This document shows, one piece after another, positions 1-9,100 of a DNA stretch of 64,000 nucleotides. The notes beneath the pieces are model-generated. The model saw only the letters and a program-made list of their open reading frames with translations, did not search any database and was not told the origin of the DNA. Every line of letters begins with the position of its first letter. Positions within the stretch are counted from its first letter, which is position 1. The stretch comes from Cyclobacterium amurskyense (GTDB lineage Bacteria; Bacteroidota; Bacteroidia; Cytophagales; Cyclobacteriaceae), in contig NZ_CP012040.1 in the NCBI RefSeq assembly GCF_001050135.1, positions 1,674,001 through 1,738,000 on the forward strand, given 5' to 3'. The translations under genes and the position numbers were made by a program.

Positions 1-360
1 GACGAATGGGGCATTCCACAATTGAAAATCTCCATGGATTATGACGACAATGATGAGGCCATGATAAAAGATTATTTGGAGCAAATGTCGGAAATGTTTG
101 AGGCGGCAGGTTTCACCAATATCCGTACTAGGGATGACAAACGTGCACCAGGCCTGGACATCCACGAAATGGGAGGAGCCAGAATGGGCAAAGACCCGAA
201 AACATCCGTACTCAATAAATGGAATCAGGTACATGCTTGCCCAAATGTATACGTTACGGATGGGGCCTGTATGACCTCCACCAGCACCCAAAACCCTTCC
301 CTTACTTATATGGCAATTACTGCAAGAGCAGTAGACCATGCAGTAAAGAATCGGGGATAA
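1..360 (+). CDS. GMC-family oxidoreductase, C-terminal fragment (5' end outside window)
   Basis: The frame is open from base 1, so this is the last 119 residues of a longer flavoprotein. It carries the GMC C-terminal signature: HEMGGARMG, with the active-site His of the family, then NVYVTDGACMTSTSTQNPS, with the Asn that pairs with it in glucose/choline oxidase relatives. The family oxidises alcohols or sugars with FAD, and in Bacteroidota such genes often sit next to a gluconate dehydrogenase subunit-3-like gene; that partner would be upstream and cannot be seen here. Substrate cannot be assigned. A Rho-independent terminator follows at 400-435, so this is the last gene of its transcript. 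Confidence 0.88.
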   Translation, partial: DEWGIPQLKISMDYDDNDEAMIKDYLEQMSEMFEAAGFTNIRTRDDKRAPGLDIHEMGGARMGKDPKTSVLNKWNQVHACPNVYVTDGACMTSTSTQNPSLTYMAITARAVDHAVKNRG

Positions 361-399
361 TTATAAATAAAAACCCATTACACCCTTTAAGGTGAATCA

Positions 400-435
400 A
401 ATAGGCCGGGACATTGTTCTGGCCTATTTTTTTTT
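400..435 (+). terminator. Rho-independent terminator after the GMC oxidoreductase
   Basis: An 8-bp perfect stem (AATAGGCC / GGCCTATT) with a 13-nt loop runs directly into about eleven T residues, 40 nt after the stop codon. Confidence 0.85.
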
Positions 436-839
436 GGGGGGGGTGAAAAATCTAGTCTTCCCACAACAAATCGTCAATGCGAACCCTTTTTTGGGGAGGG
501 GGTTGGCGGGGACAAGGGTTTAGCAGTCTCGCTTAATGTGGTTCCCCTTACAGTAATTGGTCCCTGAGCTTGTCGAAGGATCTTAAATCTGTAAAAATGA
601 TCGATAACATTTGATGTACGATGCATAAGATTTTGTCAGCATTATTGCTAAAAACAAGCAACAATACCGCCAAAATCATGATGTATATATCTCCTTACCA
701 TGGGCTGCACACATGGCTTTGATATTTAGGCCTTTCAGGCCTTTAGTGAAATAGGTTTGTTTCCGAAATTATTTTCAAGCCATTTAATTGAAAATCTACC
801 AGATATTCAATAACTTATAACAAATAAAAACCTAAAGCC
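436..839. other. Intergenic stretch with a REP-like copy
   Basis: No coding signal. A G-rich run (about 435-510) is followed at 559-580 by the reverse complement of a short dispersed repeat of the form CCTTCGACAAGCTCAGGGACC, which recurs at 27837, 41741 and 61841. A TAGGTTTG box at 752-759 matches the Bacteroidota -7 element and could serve the small gene at 840, but no TTTG lies at the right distance upstream. Confidence 0.5.
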
Positions 840-959
840 ATGAACATAGTTTGGATTGTTATTTTACTTATTGCAGCAGCGCTAGGAGGAGCATTCGTTT
901 ACCTGATGGTAAATAAGATTAAGGAAAGCCAAAAATCAACAAAAGATAAATCCCTTTAG
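840..959 (+). CDS. 39-residue single-pass membrane peptide
   Basis: A short ATG-initiated frame encodes about 22 hydrophobic residues (IVWIVILLIAAALGGAFVYL) followed by a hydrophilic Lys/Ser-rich tail. The shape is that of a one-helix inner-membrane peptide with a cytoplasmic basic tail. It has its own terminator 52 nt downstream (1012-1048) and an intergenic region on each side, which favours a real gene. No family is recognised. It lies immediately outside the left copy of the 47-bp direct repeat, so it probably belongs to the ancestral locus next to lspA and not to the island. Confidence 0.55.
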   Translation: MNIVWIVILLIAAALGGAFVYLMVNKIKESQKSTKDKSL

Positions 960-1011
960 GGAACTAGAAAGCACTGATAGTTCAGTACTCATGACAAATT
1001 AAAACGGAAAA

Positions 1012-1048
1012 GCGGTAAAGTCCTTTTGGGGCATTTACCGCCTTTTTT
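1012..1048 (+). terminator. Terminator, left copy of the duplicated terminator
   Basis: GCGGTAAA (1012-1019) pairs with TTTACCGC (1034-1041) and runs into a T tract. Its right arm and downstream 37 bases are identical to the lspA terminator at 11366-11410. Confidence 0.8.
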
Positions 1049-1078
1049 ATTTTCAATTACTTGAAGAAGTAGTAAACT
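1032..1078 (+). repeat. 47-bp perfect direct repeat, left copy (island boundary)
   Basis: Begins CATTTACCGCC and ends AGTAGTAAACT. It is identical over 47 bases to 11394-11440. The two copies bound the regulator/PspA/flotillin/AAA island. Confidence 0.9.
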
Positions 1079-1138
1079 CGGGCTATGAGTTTTCCCTTAA
1101 GTAAATAACTATAAAAAGCAATACAATTACGGGATGTT

Positions 1139-1888
1139 TTACTTTTTTAATTTCTCAATTTCCATCCTTAAAAGGTTAATCTGATCCGATATTTCGCCAG
1201 AGGTTTCAGGAATTCGTTTATAGAACACATAGCGAATACGCCAAAGCTCATAGATTTGCTTCGCGTTAAAAACTTGGTCATCAATGCCTTTATGATCCGC
1301 CCTTAGCACATAACCTTTATCTGTGCTAAAATATCGTCTTACTAAAATATCGGTATCGGTGACAACTATTACAGGGGTTCGATTATTGAGTTTCTTATAG
1401 GCTGATTTTGGAACTAATTCACCCACTACAACATCGTTAGGATAGAATCCCACATCCTGATTCGCCATTTCCAAATCAGTAACGGTGTAAGCCCTAAATA
1501 TTTTCTCATTACTGATGGGCAAGCTCATCACAGGCAAGTCTGCAATAAAGTTTTTCTTTGAATGGTGATTAAGATAGTCTGCAACACACTCGGGTAATAT
1601 TATAGGCACCTTTGTTAAGGCCGCAACCTCCATCTGGTCTGCATCGGTAGTTAAATTGGTATTAAATTTCAATAATTGATTTATGGTCAATTCCTTTGTT
1701 AGCAAATCATCAATGGGGATGCTAAAATAATTTGCAATTTTGATGATAGTATCTATTTTAGGCTCACTACGTTCTTCCTCATAAGCGCCTAAAGTAGCTC
1801 TTTTAAGGTCAAAAACCTCTGCAAATGCTTGTTGAGATAGCAACTTCAAACTTCGTATTTTTTTAATATTCCTTCCAAAAAAAGACAT
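1139..1888 (-). CDS. XRE-type repressor with degenerate S24/LexA-like C-terminal domain
   Basis: Residues about 8-62 form an XRE helix-turn-helix (IRSLKLLSQQAFAEVFDLKRATLGAYE). The C-terminal half aligns by eye with the S24 fold of CI/LexA-like regulators common in Bacteroidota: LPVMSLPIS, then FRAYTV, then VGFYPNDVVVGE. Where active members have a GDSM serine motif this protein has DLEM, and where they have an AGYL cleavage site it has ADYL, so autoproteolysis is probably lost. It is divergent from the PspA/flotillin operon, with a 243-bp shared intergenic region holding TTGCTAATT repeats (1892-1900, 2013-2021). It is likely the local repressor or sensor of the island. Regulator identity is firm; the loss of protease activity is inferred. 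Confidence 0.85.
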   Translation of the reverse strand: MSFFGRNIKKIRSLKLLSQQAFAEVFDLKRATLGAYEEERSEPKIDTIIKIANYFSIPIDDLLTKELTINQLLKFNTNLTTDADQMEVAALTKVPIILPECVADYLNHHSKKNFIADLPVMSLPISNEKIFRAYTVTDLEMANQDVGFYPNDVVVGELVPKSAYKKLNNRTPVIVVTDTDILVRRYFSTDKGYVLRADHKGIDDQVFNAKQIYELWRIRYVFYKRIPETSGEISDQINLLRMEIEKLKK

Positions 1889-1903
1889 GTTTTGCTAATT
1901 TAA

Positions 1904-1934
1904 TTTGCATAAATCCATTTTATTACTATATTTG
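1904..1934 (+). promoter_or_regulatory. Bacteroidota-type promoter for the PspA/flotillin operon
   Basis: TTTG at 1904-1907 and TATATTTG at 1927-1934 are separated by exactly 19 bp, matching the Bacteroidota sigma-A consensus TTTG-N19-TAnnTTTG. It points toward the operon starting at 2132 and implies a leader of about 190 nt. Confidence 0.7.
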
Positions 1935-2131
1935 TTCTAGCAATATTAGTTAAAAGCAGCGGTATTGCAAATTATTTTAGCCAATCATTCAGGGACTTAG
2001 CCGTGACCTAACTTGCTAATTACAGGGAATTTTACTTGTATTATTCAGCAAAAAAATTAAAATTACTTCGGCTATATCTTCTTTTTTTAGATTGTCATAA
2101 GCGAAATTGTTACTTAAGCAAACAATAAATT

Positions 2132-2527
2132 ATGGATAACTATTATAATCGTATCATAGAATTTTTATTGAAACTGGATGTTGATATTACAAAAGAAAAT
2201 CCTGACGAAGGGATCTTGGTAATCCAGAAAGAGGACAACGGTATCAAGAACCTTATTGTAGGGATTGTACCCCCGGTTTTAATTTTAGAGCAGTATATCT
2301 TTAAAATCAAAAACAATAACAACTCGATCTACAAAAGTTTATTGCAAAAAAACAGAGACATTATTCATGGAGCATTTGTACTGGATGACGATGGCGATAA
2401 AGTAATTTTTAGGGACACACTTCAAATAGAAAACCTAGATCTAAATGAGATAGAAGCTTCCTTAAATTCTCTAAGTCTCTTACTGAGTGAATACTCGGAA
2501 CAAATCATTAAGTTTTCTAAATACTAA
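2132..2527 (+). CDS. CesT/YbjN-like small protein, first gene of the PspA operon
   Basis: 131 residues. The alternating pattern LLQKNRDIIHGAFVLDDD, then KVIFRDTLQIENLDLNEIE, resembles the YbjN / type III chaperone (CesT-Tir) fold, in which a short strand pair follows an 'n..l..g.f.ld.dg' helix-turn. In E. coli the PspA paralogue gene yjfJ is likewise preceded by a small protein, yjfI (DUF2170). The stop codon lies 12 nt before the PspA gene, so the two are cotranscribed. The role is probably binding or chaperoning a partner of the PspA/flotillin assembly. The fold call is by eye and moderate; function is inferred from context only. Confidence 0.6.
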   Translation: MDNYYNRIIEFLLKLDVDITKENPDEGILVIQKEDNGIKNLIVGIVPPVLILEQYIFKIKNNNNSIYKSLLQKNRDIIHGAFVLDDDGDKVIFRDTLQIENLDLNEIEASLNSLSLLLSEYSEQIIKFSKY

Positions 2528-2539
2528 AATTCAAAAACA

Positions 2540-3253
2540 ATGAACTTCTTGAAACGAATATTTAAAATAGGACAGGCGGAAGCAAACGCTGCTATAGATA
2601 ATATGGAAGATCCAATAAAACTAACCGAACAAGGCATTCGAGATTTAAAATTGGATTTAAATAAAAATTTAGATTCGCTTGCTCAAGTTAAAGCATTGGC
2701 TATACGTGCAAGAAATGATAAAAAAGAGATGGATAGTTCGGCTGAAGAATACTACAATAAAGCCGTTATTATAATAAAAAAAGGGAAATCGGGAGAATTA
2801 GCTTCTGAGGAAGCCGATCGTTTGGCAAAACAGGCATTGTTAAAAAAAGAGGAAGCTTCCAAAAAGGCTATCCAATATGCAAACGAAGCAAGCAAGTTGC
2901 AAGAATCCGTAAATCAACTTGATGTAAACATTCAAGAGCTAAAAAGCACCATTAATAACTGGGAAAATGAGCTAAAAACACTTAAGGCCAGAGTGAAGGT
3001 GAGCAATGCAAAAAATAGCTTGAACAAACAAATGGCCCAGTTGGACAGTACAGGAACCGTATCTATGCTGGAGCGAATGAAAGAAAAAGTAAACCAAGAA
3101 GAGGCACTGGCTGAGGCGTATGGCGAAATAGCCAATAAGAATCAAAGCATAGACAGCGAGTTAGATAAGGCCGCGAATATCAGTGAAGCAAATGCTGACA
3201 ATGAGCTGAATGAATTAAAGAAAAATCTTGGCCTAAATGATAAAAACACATAA
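2540..3253 (+). CDS. PspA/IM30 (ESCRT-III-like) family protein
   Basis: 237 residues, almost entirely alpha-helical and coiled coil. It starts MNFLKRIFKIGQAEANAAID and has MEDPIKLTEQGIRDL, the hallmark opening of PspA/Vipp1 (an amphipathic first helix, then the conserved DP...Q..I..L). PspA-family proteins polymerise on stressed inner membranes and remodel them like ESCRT-III. The tail ends with a short ELNELKKNLGL segment. It sits between the CesT-like gene (12-nt gap) and the DUF1449 gene (2-nt gap), a tight operon with a flotillin. Family identity is secure; the trigger for this copy is unknown. Confidence 0.92.
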   Translation: MNFLKRIFKIGQAEANAAIDNMEDPIKLTEQGIRDLKLDLNKNLDSLAQVKALAIRARNDKKEMDSSAEEYYNKAVIIIKKGKSGELASEEADRLAKQALLKKEEASKKAIQYANEASKLQESVNQLDVNIQELKSTINNWENELKTLKARVKVSNAKNSLNKQMAQLDSTGTVSMLERMKEKVNQEEALAEAYGEIANKNQSIDSELDKAANISEANADNELNELKKNLGLNDKNT

Positions 3254-3255
3254 AA

Positions 3256-3954
3256 GTGGAAAACATTATTGACATTATATTTTCGAGTGTAAATCTACCA
3301 TTAAGTATTTTTACCATTATTTTGATCCTCTATTGGTTATTAACCATGATTAGTGGGATTGACTTTGACTTAGATATTGATGTTGATGCTGGTTTGGATG
3401 CTAATACCGGTTTAGAAAGTAGCAATATTGATTTTGAAGATGTAGCGAACGCGGAATTCAACGAGAAAGATGTAGCGGGAAATAGGCGAATGCAATTAAA
3501 ATGGTGGCAGGTATTTTTGATTTATTTCAATTTTGTAGGCTTGCCCTTTATGTTTACTTTCACAAGTTTTGTATTTGCCTGGTGGTTTATCACTTTGACT
3601 GTAACAACTATAACACATAGCTATTCAAACAGTATAGGCTTTATTTTTATGCTGGCCAGTTTTATCCCAGCACTAATTTTCACGAAAGTTTTCACAAGTC
3701 CATTCAAAGGTTTTTTCAAGGGTTTTAATAAAAACGGAGATAAGGCCATAGATTTTATCGGAAGAAAAGGCACAAGTTTATCTAGTATTGAAAAGGATAA
3801 ATTAGGCAATGCAGAATTTATCATCGATGGCAACCCTATGTCTGTTTACATCAAATCTTTAAATGGAGAAAAAATCAGTTTTAGAGAAATAGTTCTCATT
3901 ATCAAAGAGTCAGAAGACAAAAGTTTTTATTACGCACAAGTATATAACGACTAA
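3256..3954 (+). CDS. DUF1449/YqiJ-like membrane protein with C-terminal OB-fold
   Basis: 232 residues from a GTG start 2 nt after the PspA stop. TM segment about 13-33, an acidic loop (DFDLDIDVDAGLD), two further hydrophobic segments at about 90-120 and 125-150, then a soluble beta-rich tail (FIGRKGTSLSSI...NAEFIIDGNPMSVYI...FYYAQVY), as expected of an NfeD/OB-fold domain. In E. coli YqiJ has this plan and is encoded next to the flotillin YqiK, as here. OB-fold membrane proteins of this sort are partners of SPFH proteins. The gap to the flotillin gene is 9 nt. Confidence 0.8.
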   Translation: MENIIDIIFSSVNLPLSIFTIILILYWLLTMISGIDFDLDIDVDAGLDANTGLESSNIDFEDVANAEFNEKDVAGNRRMQLKWWQVFLIYFNFVGLPFMFTFTSFVFAWWFITLTVTTITHSYSNSIGFIFMLASFIPALIFTKVFTSPFKGFFKGFNKNGDKAIDFIGRKGTSLSSIEKDKLGNAEFIIDGNPMSVYIKSLNGEKISFREIVLIIKESEDKSFYYAQVYND

Positions 3955-3963
3955 TTAACAACT

Positions 3964-6030
3964 ATGACAGAGATTCCATCATTATTGGCAATAGGAATAG
4001 CGTTAATCGTATTCCTAATTATAATTTTCTTTGCAATTATTGCATTGTTCTATAAAAAGGTTCGCCAAGGCGAGGCCTTAATCCGTACCGGTTTTGGCGG
4101 AATCCAAATCGCCACCGATAAGGGCATGTATGTGGTTCCTTTATTTCACAAGTTAGAAATCATGGATATTTCTGTAAAGAAAATCCAGATCGAAAGACTA
4201 GGATCTGAAGGCTTGGTATGTAAAGACAATATGCGAGCGGACATTAAAGTAGCATTTTTTGTTCGTGTCAACAACGACATAGAATTTATCAAAAGAGTAG
4301 CACAGACAATTGGTGCGGAGCGGGCTTCAAAAATCGAAACCCTTGAAGACTTGTTCGAGGCCAAATTTTCCGAAGCCTTAAAAACCGTGGGAAAAAAGTT
4401 TGATTTCATTGAACTGTATGAAGCCAGACGGGAGTTTAGGGATGAGATCGTAGATATAATAGGGACAGATCTAAACGGATATACCCTTGAAGATTGTGCG
4501 ATCGATTTTTTAGAGCAGACTCCGGTAAATTATTTAAGGGCTGACAATATTCTAGATGCAGAAGGAATAAAGAAAATTACTGAACTGACAGCAGAGCAAA
4601 ACAAAAAAGCTAACTTCATTAAACGTGATGAGGAAAAAGTCATACGAAAGCAAGATGTGGAGGCACGAGAAGCCATCTTGGAATTAGACCGGCAATTGGC
4701 AGAAAAGGAGGAATCCCAACGTAGAGAGATTGCCAACATTAAAGCCAGAGAACAAGCGGACATCCTAAAGGTGGCCGAAGAAGAGCGATTAAAATCTGAA
4801 ACTGCTAGAATAGCCACTGAGGAGAAAGTAAAGGTGGCTGAAGAAAATATGCAACGTCAGATCATTGTTGCAGAAAAGAACAAGGAACGAACCAACGCTG
4901 TAGAAACGGAGCGAGTTGAAAAAGACAGAATGCTTGAGGCAACCGAAAGAGAACGTATAGTAACTCTTGCTCAAATTGAAAAGGAAAAAGTTGTTGAAGT
5001 TGAAAAGAAAAATATCCAAGATGTTATCCGGGACCGAGTGGCGCTTGAAAAAGGTGTGGTTCAGGAACAGGAGAACATGAAGGATATTGAGGCCTTTAAA
5101 ACAGCAGATAGGGATAAAAAGGTGAAAATCACAATTGCAGAAGGTGTTGCAGAGGAAGAGCTTATTAAAGTAATTAAGCAAGCGGAATCCAAAAAGGAGG
5201 CCATGAAGCAACATGCCGAGGAAATTAACATTGAGGCACAGGCGAAAAAAGAAGCAAGTGCCAAAGAGGCAGAAGGTAGAAAAATCCTGGCAGAAGCAAC
5301 CGCGAAAGAAGAAGCGACCATTGGATTGTCAGAGGCACAGGTTATGCATGCCAAAGCAGAAGCAAATGAACGCCAAGGAATTGTAGAGGCATTAATAATT
5401 GAGAAAAAAGCCTTGGCTGAGGCCAGAGGAATTGAGGCTAATGCAGAAGCAAAACGCAAAGACGGATTGGCAGAAGCAGACGTTATTAAAGAAAAAGCCC
5501 TAGCCGATGCAGCCGGAATTGAAGAGAAGGCCAACGCAATGAAGAAATTAGATGGTGTGGGCAAAGAGCACGAAGAGTTTAAGCTTAAGTTGGATAAAGA
5601 ATTACAGGTTGATTTGGCAGAAATCAATATTCAAAAAGCAATTGCAGATGCGCAGGCACAAGTGATTGGAGATGCCTTAAAAACTTCCAAAATTGACATC
5701 GTGGGAGGAGAAACAATGTTTTTTGAGCAAATTATTGGTCAAATCACTAAAGCAAAAGGCTTTGATAGAATGGTAAATAACAGCACAAACATCCAGGAAA
5801 TTAAGCAAGCCTTACTTGGTGACGGCAGTGGTAATGAGGGAGAATTATTGTCACGGATAAAAGATTTTGCTGAAAGGTATAACATCTCAAGTGAGGATAT
5901 CAAAAACGTCACAATTGCCAATTTATTGATGACTATGCAAAATCAGGCTACAGATAAAAATGAACAAAACGTGATTGGCAACCTTCTGAGTTTAGCTAAA
6001 GGCCTAGGGATTTCAGGAAATAAATTGTAA
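3964..6030 (+). CDS. Flotillin/SPFH-domain protein, YqiK-like
   Basis: 688 residues. One TM segment at about 7-30, then an SPFH (band 7) domain at about 35-200 (VRQGEALIRTGFGGIQI, MRADIKVAFFVRV), then a very long Glu/Lys/Ala coiled coil at about 205-550 with Ala/Glu repeats, and a short C-terminal helical region. This is the layout of flotillins, which oligomerise into membrane scaffolds. It follows the DUF1449 gene by 9 nt and is the last gene before a hairpin terminator (6040-6090). The combination with PspA suggests a membrane-integrity scaffold. Family certain; cargo unknown. Confidence 0.93.
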   Translation: MTEIPSLLAIGIALIVFLIIIFFAIIALFYKKVRQGEALIRTGFGGIQIATDKGMYVVPLFHKLEIMDISVKKIQIERLGSEGLVCKDNMRADIKVAFFVRVNNDIEFIKRVAQTIGAERASKIETLEDLFEAKFSEALKTVGKKFDFIELYEARREFRDEIVDIIGTDLNGYTLEDCAIDFLEQTPVNYLRADNILDAEGIKKITELTAEQNKKANFIKRDEEKVIRKQDVEAREAILELDRQLAEKEESQRREIANIKAREQADILKVAEEERLKSETARIATEEKVKVAEENMQRQIIVAEKNKERTNAVETERVEKDRMLEATERERIVTLAQIEKEKVVEVEKKNIQDVIRDRVALEKGVVQEQENMKDIEAFKTADRDKKVKITIAEGVAEEELIKVIKQAESKKEAMKQHAEEINIEAQAKKEASAKEAEGRKILAEATAKEEATIGLSEAQVMHAKAEANERQGIVEALIIEKKALAEARGIEANAEAKRKDGLAEADVIKEKALADAAGIEEKANAMKKLDGVGKEHEEFKLKLDKELQVDLAEINIQKAIADAQAQVIGDALKTSKIDIVGGETMFFEQIIGQITKAKGFDRMVNNSTNIQEIKQALLGDGSGNEGELLSRIKDFAERYNISSEDIKNVTIANLLMTMQNQATDKNEQNVIGNLLSLAKGLGISGNKL

Positions 6031-6039
6031 AACTTATCG

Positions 6040-6090
6040 CGTTCAATGTCTTACTGCAAAAGCTTAATAAGTGCATTGAACGTATTTTTC
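6040..6090 (+). terminator. Hairpin terminator or attenuator between flotillin and AAA+ genes
   Basis: CGTTCAATG (6040-6048) pairs perfectly with CATTGAACG (6074-6082), followed by TATTTTTC. It would end or reduce transcription before the giant ATPase gene at 6195, so that gene may be expressed at a different level. Confidence 0.7.
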
Positions 6091-6194
6091 TATTCCAAAA
6101 AGTTATTCTTAAAACAACACGCAAATGTTAGCATTGAGCAGCTCATGTGTAAATTATTCACGTAAGTTACGCACACCTATATAGCACAACTCCA

Positions 6195-9100
6195 ATGACT
6201 GAACCTAATAAAACGGAACAAAAGCAAATTTTAGATGGTGGCACATATGAAATCATTAGAAACAGGTTACAAAAGCATAAACAAGACCTTCAAAATCGGT
6301 TAAACCAACTAAATGAGGATCGTAAAGCTGTTTTTGGTGCTTTAGAAACAAAACTAATCGCTAATGATAGAATTTCCACAGAAAATAATTGTATCGCACG
6401 TGATATCGTTTCTTTTGGGAATACTTGTGTGTTTGGCTATAATGTGCATTTTGGCTTACGTACAGATATAAAGCTCAATGACGTATTTAGCGTATACAGT
6501 TTTACCAATAACAGGTTTGAAGCCATAGGGCTAGATTTTATAGAAGACGTTCAGTTTCAAGCAGATTTTGATAATCTATACAAATACTACCGAAATACCA
6601 TCTTTGCGAGATTTGCCAAAATAGGCAATTTTCTATACATGATTTTTCAATTGAGTGAAAGTGTCACTGATATTAAGGCATTTAAATGGCTTATCAAAGA
6701 TGGAAAACTGGTATATGTAGACAACAGAAGCGATCATGAATACAAGTTCCCTGCCCAATATGAGTTTAAATGGCTAGAAGTTACTCGTGATATGCACCGG
6801 TATGGGGTGCATTCACATGTTTCAATATTGGATAAAGTATTTGTAGAGGCAATAGGAGGAGATCTTACCATAAAAATAGAGGACAATACAGAAGATGGTA
6901 AAGGGGTCTATGATGAACCTGTAGATTACCCAGATCAAACGCTAGACGATGCACAGTACAAATATGCAGATTTAGGAAATCTTATTCTTATTGATATAAA
7001 ACCATTTCAAGAAGATTCCAGATTTTTTGTATACAATCACAAGGTACAGGAAGTGCAAAAAATTGACAGTTTACGAGAAGCTGCGGTACTTCTACCTGAT
7101 GACCAAGGAATTATTTTTCCGACAGGTTATTATTTGCAAACCGGAGAATACCATGTTTTCGATAATAGCATCCCCAATGTAAAGTTTGTTTCGCGAATTG
7201 CTTCTCCCAATGGTGAAGATTATATGTTCGTGTTCTATTCACCCTCGGAAGGTTTGTATATTCTAATGAGTTATAATGTGATCACTCAACAGATTGTCAC
7301 GCCTATTATTTGTAATGGTTACACCATTTTACAAAATGGAGAACTTAGTTACTTTAAGGGTGAAGGAGAGCAAACCAAGCATCATGTGGTACAAATTTGG
7401 CAAACTCCTTATTTAAAAGGTGATTTCATCCCAAGTAAACACACGGACTCGCTATTGTATAAAATCGGAAATAAAGACATTGTCAAAGCCATGGCTGAAA
7501 GCAATGCCTTGATCAATTTACTCAACAAAGATGATAATTATGAGGGCCTATATGAGGATGTTTCCAAGGCCGCAAAAGACCTATTGGACTCGTATTATTG
7601 GATTAAGGAACCGGATACACAGGATCTTTCTGCACCTCTAAATGAAATTAGTGATGCAGCCAATGCTGCTATAGATGAATTTACAAAGGTTGTTCAATTA
7701 AAAAAATCGGCTGCAAGCCAATCAAAGGCTTTGCAAAATAAAGCAGATGAACTTTTTGTTATAATAAAAAGCACCTCATTTAATAGCATCAATGATTTTG
7801 TATCAATGTTAACCCAGCTTCGTGGCTTAAGGGGCGAAACCATTGAATTAAACGATGTTCGCTATGTAAATACCGACTACACCAAGGAACTTGAAAATAC
7901 GATTGCCGAGTATTCCGACAATATTGCTCAGCAATGTGTAGCATTTTTACTTAATGATGATGCATTGGCGCCTTATAAGTTGCAAGTTGAGGAAAAGAAA
8001 ATGGCTTTGGAAAAAGTCACTAAAGTAATCGAAGCCAAGCAACTTGAGGAAGAGGTAAATCAAATTGCAAGGGATTTAGAGTTATTGATTGAAATTGTAT
8101 CCAATTTAGAAATTGAAGACACATCCCAATCAACTAAAATAATCGATCATATTTCCTTGATTTTTGCCACGTTAAATCAGCTCAAAGCCGCAATAAAAAA
8201 CAAACGCAAATCTCTGGGCAGCAAAGAAGCCATTGCTGATTTTTCTGCGCAAATAAAATTGGTGGACCAAAGCATTATCAACTATTTGGATATTGCCGAT
8301 ACCCCCGAAAAATGTGATGAATACCAAACCAAAGTATCTATTCAACTGGAAGAATTGGAAGGTAAATTTGCAGATTATGATGCGTTTATTCCCAAAATAA
8401 TTGAGAAACGGGAGGAAGTCCATGCGGCTTTTGACAATAAAAAAACGGGCTTAATTGAGCGACGAAATAAAAAATCAATTGCTTTAAAAACTGCAACAGC
8501 ACGCATTTTAAAAGGAGTTGCCAAAAAAGCAGAAACCTTAAAATCCACTGCAGAAATAAATGGTTATTTCGCATCCGACTTAATGATCAACAAGGTCCGT
8601 GACATCATCGATCAGCTAAATGAATTGGATGAAAGTGGGAATGCAGAAGAAGTAGCCACTTCTTTAAAGGTTGCCAAGGAAGATGCCTTACGTAAATTAA
8701 AAGACAAGCAGGAGCTGTTTGAAGATGGCGAAAACGTTATTAAACTGGGCAAGTACAAATTTGGTGTAAATAAACAGCCCCTAGATATAACCATCGTTTT
8801 CAAAGACAATCACCTCAATTATCATCTAACAGGGACAGATTTCTATCAAAAACTGACCAACAAAGTACTGGTAAACAGCCAGAAATATTGGGATCAAGAA
8901 TACCCTTCTGAAAACATCACAGTATATAGGGGGAGTTACCTAGCTTTTAAACTGTTTAAGGAAACACCCTGGGACCAATTGGCGGATGCCTCCCAGGAAA
9001 ACTTGGTTCAATTGGTAAAAAAGGCAAGCAGTGCCAACTACAATGAAGGGTATACAAAAGGGGTACACGATGAGGATGCGGCAAAAATTTTACTAACCCT

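Noticed and set aside
430..520. G-rich runs as a possible G-quadruplex
   Set aside because: Runs are irregularly spaced and follow a terminator; nothing else supports a function.
559..580. CCTTCGACAAGCTCAGG-type element as a specific regulatory site
   Set aside because: The same word occurs at 27837, 41741 and 61841 in unrelated gaps and is a widespread short dispersed repeat.
4146..5921. Several long minus-strand frames opposite the flotillin gene
   Set aside because: They are shadows of the Ala/Glu/Lys-rich coiled coil; their translations are low-complexity Ser/Phe/Leu strings and the plus-strand gene is certain.
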